Below are positions 60,373 to 64,000 of a stretch of 64,000 bases of DNA, one piece after another. Both the position numbers and the translations under genes were made by a program. The stretch is from Ovis canadensis (Eukaryota; Chordata; Mammalia; Artiodactyla; Bovidae), in contig NC_091255.1 of the NCBI RefSeq assembly GCF_042477335.2, positions 41,952,501-42,016,500 on the forward strand, read 5' to 3'. The notes under the pieces are model-generated. The model saw only the letters and a program-made list of their open reading frames with translations, searched no databases and was not told the origin of the DNA. Each line of letters starts with the position of its first letter. The stretch's first letter is position 1.

Positions 60373-62068
60373 AAGTGTTAAAGGCTTCAGGGAGGCACAC
60401 ACCCTTGGCCCACTTTTCAAAGTGAATCTGTAGACGGGGCCAGGCAGCAGGCCAGACGCAGCTCTGCAGAACTACAGGCGGCTTCTCTGATGCCACACGT
60501 GCGAAGCTAAGCTATGAAAATGCATGTCTGTGCGAGTGAACGGGTGATGCTTGCCGGGATACTGGAGGACCAGTTTCTGCCCCGAGGGCCAAATAAAATG
60601 CCAGCAGCCCAACAGTTGGAGGTATGAATGTGAGGTCTGCTCAGAAAGTGTGCGGGAATCCTCTTGAGAACTGGCCTCTCCCCAAGGTGGGGATGGGGAG
60701 GGGGTTGGACATGTCGACAATCCCAGGGACCCAGGAAGCTACACCTCCAATGCCCCACACCTCCCTTCCAGTGACAGCCCCAGACACCCAGCAAGCAGTG
60801 TGACATGTTACATCTGTGAAAACAACACAGGGCGCACAGAGGCACACAACCAAAGTCAGAATGCAGGCGCGCACACAGAATTAACAGCTGACCCCAGGGA
60901 GGCTGGCAGTGACAGGCTGCATGCTGCTGGCTTCAGGGGCGGCAATGCAAGAACCAGAAGCACAGACTGACGCATCGTGCACCTGAAATGTCCTAGTTTG
61001 GAAGCTGGCACAGCTAATCATGCACAGACATTTCAGCGTGTTTAGCTCTTTAAGATGTTTCCCATGGCTGCTCACTGGTGTCACACAATAAGTACAGCAG
61101 AAATCGAGTAAGTCCCCTGCAAACAATGGTTTTAACAGTTTCACGGTAAGAGCAGACACACAGAGAGGTCTGTCCCTGCTTTGGTCTGAGACACCCACGT
61201 CATGCACGTCTCACTGACAGGGTCTTTTGTTAGAGAGGCTGCGTGTGGCCCATCGAGGCAGTAAGCTGAGTTGCATGTGTGTTCTCTAAAATTGCCAGGC
61301 CCAAGGACTCAACTTTTCAGGAAGAATATCTGTTGTTTCAATTTCGATGAAAGTTTTAATTTCATTGTATTTCCCTTAATGGTTCAAAACAAGAAACAGC
61401 CAGAGTTGAAAAAGTTATTCATGATCCTTTCATCCAATAATTTATGTGTCTGGCAAAACTGCCCACTTTCAGGTCCACAAAAACTACACAGGCTTGTTCA
61501 GATTTCTGGAAGAGAAAGATGAGGTCCATAACCTCATGTGGAGGTGCCATATGTAAGGGAGACCCCAGGCTTCTGTCAGGAAGATGGTTCAATGGGCGTG
61601 CAAGTCCATGACTCTCCATCAGAGAAAGCTCAGCCCATCAACTTGTCTCAGAAAACAGCAGAGCCTGGGGGGATGGGCCTTAAAACCTGACCTACTCTTA
61701 CCTCCTCATTTAAGAGACAAAGGCGCTTGGTCTGGGGAGAAAACCTGCAAAGGTGAGATCAGAGCCTAACTGTGCCATGTATCTTAACATCAATTATTCT
61801 GACTCCCAAATAAAAATACCTCTGAAAACTTCACAGGGCTGAAGATAGCTAATGAGCTAAGTTTTAGAGTCATCTAAAATTAGTATGCTAAATAACGCTC
61901 CACTGTTTTAGGTACTGAGTTCTTGGGAACAAACGCTAATTCGTCTGCTCACCCAGGCCTGCCGCCCACCCGCCTGCTGGCCTGTGTTCTCTTGAGAGCC
62001 AGCTGATGACAAGGCGAATCGGTCCACCTGGAGTCATGATCCAGGTGCTTCTCCTACAACGCTCTTAC
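60373..62068. other. SPECC1 upstream intron, no gene recognised
   Basis: No recognisable young repeat. I searched the minus strand for the coiled-coil exons of SPECC1 here and from 53040 onwards and saw none. Confidence 0.5.
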
Positions 62069-62170
62069 CTTCTCTTGTTGTACTAATACTTGGAGGACCT
62101 CGTTAGAATTTTCTGCACGTTCTTCGGCTGTGGCTGAGCCAAGGATGACTTCTGAGTTCTTGTTAGGTGA
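62069..62170 (-). other. Exon-like block, 34 codons, not assignable
   Basis: The minus strand gives a good acceptor (CTTGACTTTGACAG), 102 nt open in frame 0 and a near-consensus donor (GAGAAG|GTAAGA). It starts SPNKNSEVILGSATAEE and ends EVLQVLVQQEK, Glu/Gln-rich like the cytospin coiled coil, with faint similarity to the remembered SASAVEQTAESCEV…AEK area of SPECC1. It is phase 0/0 and cannot splice in frame directly to the exon at 53039. It may be an alternative or decayed exon, or chance. Confidence 0.3.
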
Positions 62171-63846
62171 CTGTCAAAGTCAAGAACTCAGGCAGCCAAG
62201 ATGGAAGCACTATGCTGATCTGGGACCTTGGAGGGTGGGAGCTGGTTCCAGGTCTGGCTCAGGTGGTGTGTTCAGGGAGAGGCAGGGCCGCCGGCAAGTA
62301 ACTTCTCCAAGGCCAACACTTAGAAGAGGCAGCTGGTCAGGGTGGCCAGAGCCTGGTAAGAGACCACTCTGGCAAGTGTCTGGAGGGTGGCCTGAGGCAA
62401 TGACGGCCAAGAAACCCACTGATGGCACAGGTTCCGTAATGTGTCAGTTCTCGAATTTTGAAATATTGTGTGATAAGGGATTAAACTGCTGTATTTGGGA
62501 GGTAGGTTTGCAAATCACTGGAAAATCAAAAGAGAAATGTACTGCGTTTTTAAAAAAAGTGCCCCTAAGTTAGAAAATGCTGGGTATAGCAAATGGGGGG
62601 CCCTATGTGGTCAAGCTACATGTAGGCGTCCTGTGACATCAGGCTTGTACAGATAATCTGACCTGCTTCTTAGATCTATACAATAACTTATTGAGGGCCA
62701 CATCTTACACTCAGGGCTTGTCTTTCACTGTTTATCTGTGAGATGACGTATATATGAAGCAACGCAAGTTATGATGTGGTTCTTCCTCCAAAGACACACA
62801 ATAGAAAACCAAGACACGTGGACAAGCAAACAAAAGTAGACACCACAGTAAACCAGAACAACCCACAGTCATTTCAACAAGGAACACGAAATCTGCTTTC
62901 CCACTTGGCTGCTCCCTGAACTGAAAATTCATGTGCTTTGGTGGCCAGAAAGTATAGGTTTCACTACACAGTCATGATCTTGATTTTCATAAACAAAGGG
63001 TCACGAGACTGACCAAAGCAAGTTTGGTAAGAGAATCAAAACAGAATTCTGAGTAGAAATCTACCCCTTCCACTGCCATGAAATTCACGACACTACATCA
63101 GACCCAGAGGCTGGGAATCCAGCCTCCAGCAATGGTGGAAAACAGTTATAAATTGCAAGCTGTACAAATCTATATCCAGAATCTACTAAGGGTTTTTAAA
63201 TTCTACTGTGCTTTATATTGAGAGACATCTTAAAATTCAAAATAACTTCTAATAACCAAGAACCTCAATGTTAAGGACATCTATTCCTGACAGGGGAGAG
63301 ACAGCAATGCATGAGCTGAAGCCTAAAATACTGTGACAATCTTGCCCGGAAACCATTTAAACTTTAAACAATAAGCAACTCTGAGCTCACTCTGGGAACA
63401 GCTTCCTCTGAAAGCTCGCTATTAGGACAGGCTTGTTGGGAAAATGCGGACTGCGATGTCCTCCCCCTGATCGGCCCCCCCGAAAGAAGAAGGGAATCTC
63501 GTATTGGCCCGATGTGTGTTCTCCATGCTGACCCTTTGAAATAAAGTGAGTTATTTCATGCTCTTCTGCAGAGGGCATACAGGAGCTGCTAAAAAAAGGA
63601 CACACCCTGCACCAGGACAGTGGGTGGGGTCTGCACCCACCAGCCAGGCTGCGTAGCAGGCCAGCTTCTCCCACTGAGTGAGGATGACCCACATGGGGTG
63701 CTGAACCAACAAGGAGATGGAAGAGCAGCCTCTCCTCCAGACCCCAGAGAGGACTTGGCTGGAGCTCTGTCCTCATGGTAACCAGCTTCCTCATCACCAG
63801 GAACGGCAGTCATGGGGCTCTATGGACTATTCCTACCATGGAGCTT
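62171..63846. other. SPECC1 upstream intron, no gene recognised
   Basis: No clear repeat or exon. Frames at 62130-62573 (plus) and 63797-63387 (minus) have no family resemblance. Confidence 0.45.
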
Positions 63847-63959
63847 GTTATAACTTGGCCATGGGGTTAGTTATTCATCGGCCATGGGTTAGCTATAACC
63901 TCGCCAGAGGATTCGTTATAACCTGGCCACAGAGCTAGTTATAACCTGGCCATGGGTGG
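63847..63959 (+). repeat. Minisatellite, five copies of a ~23-bp unit
   Basis: Units begin GTTATAACCTGGCCATGGG or variants at 63847, 63870, 63892, 63915 and 63938, with 22-23 bp periods and a few substitutions. Confidence 0.92.
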
Positions 63960-64000
63960 GGACAGAGCAGCAGAAGGACCTGGAAGGAAGGAGAAGGCTC

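Noticed and set aside
52894-62170. Direct splice of the block at 62069 to the exon at 53039 as part of SPECC1
   Set aside because: Phase 0 to phase 2 is incompatible; the shifted frame ends in a stop before the exon finishes.

Overview
The window is mammalian nuclear DNA from a ruminant, almost certainly a bovid such as cattle or a close relative. The evidence is the repeat content: BovB (RTE-type) LINE copies, many BOV-A/Bov-tA SINEs (tRNA-Glu head joined to a BovB-derived tail), cetartiodactyl CHR/ART2-type SINEs, ruminant L1 3' ends, older MIR, L2 and L1M fossils, and LTRs. I see no prokaryotic feature, rRNA, functional tRNA or CRISPR array.

The only gene I can support is on the minus strand: the 3' end of SPECC1 (cytospin-B). 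Eight coding exons with matching splice phases lie at 53039-52894, 51919-51819, 49951-49870, 46029-45873, 44416-44314, 22663-22547, 17406-17347 and 9699-9610. Together they encode about 284 C-terminal residues: a Ser/Pro-rich linker followed by a single calponin-homology (CH) domain split over the last four exons, ending at a TAG at 9612-9610. The C-terminal sequence (…YKYFET) and the linker motifs fit SPECC1 rather than its paralogue SPECC1L. A probable 3' UTR of about 3 kb follows, with AATAAA at 6671-6666. The coiled-coil exons must lie beyond base 64000.

Layout: 1-2310 is a 5'-truncated BovB LINE with its 5' half inverted. 2320-6640 is intergenic DNA with an old L1, a Bov-tA with perfect target-site duplication (TSD) and a complete solo LTR with a 5-bp TSD. 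6645-9609 is the 3' UTR. 9700-52893 holds the seven introns between the eight exons, loaded with nested SINE/L1/LTR/BovB insertions; the largest is 21.65 kb, inside the CH domain. 53040-64000 is part of an upstream intron, with an unassigned exon-like block (62069-62170), an unexplained former-gene-like segment with a poly(A) signal (58215-59124) and a 23-bp minisatellite at the right edge.

The most notable non-gene structures are the twin-primed BovB (0-2.3 kb), a perfect 20-bp inverted repeat (16837-16886), two facing LTR 3' ends about 0.6 kb apart (19431-20262), an internally inverted SINE (55995-56127), and a layered L1/LTR/SINE insertion stack (36.9-38.5 kb). I found no clear evidence of a previously undescribed biological system. 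The best leads are the unassigned exon-like blocks in the upstream intron.
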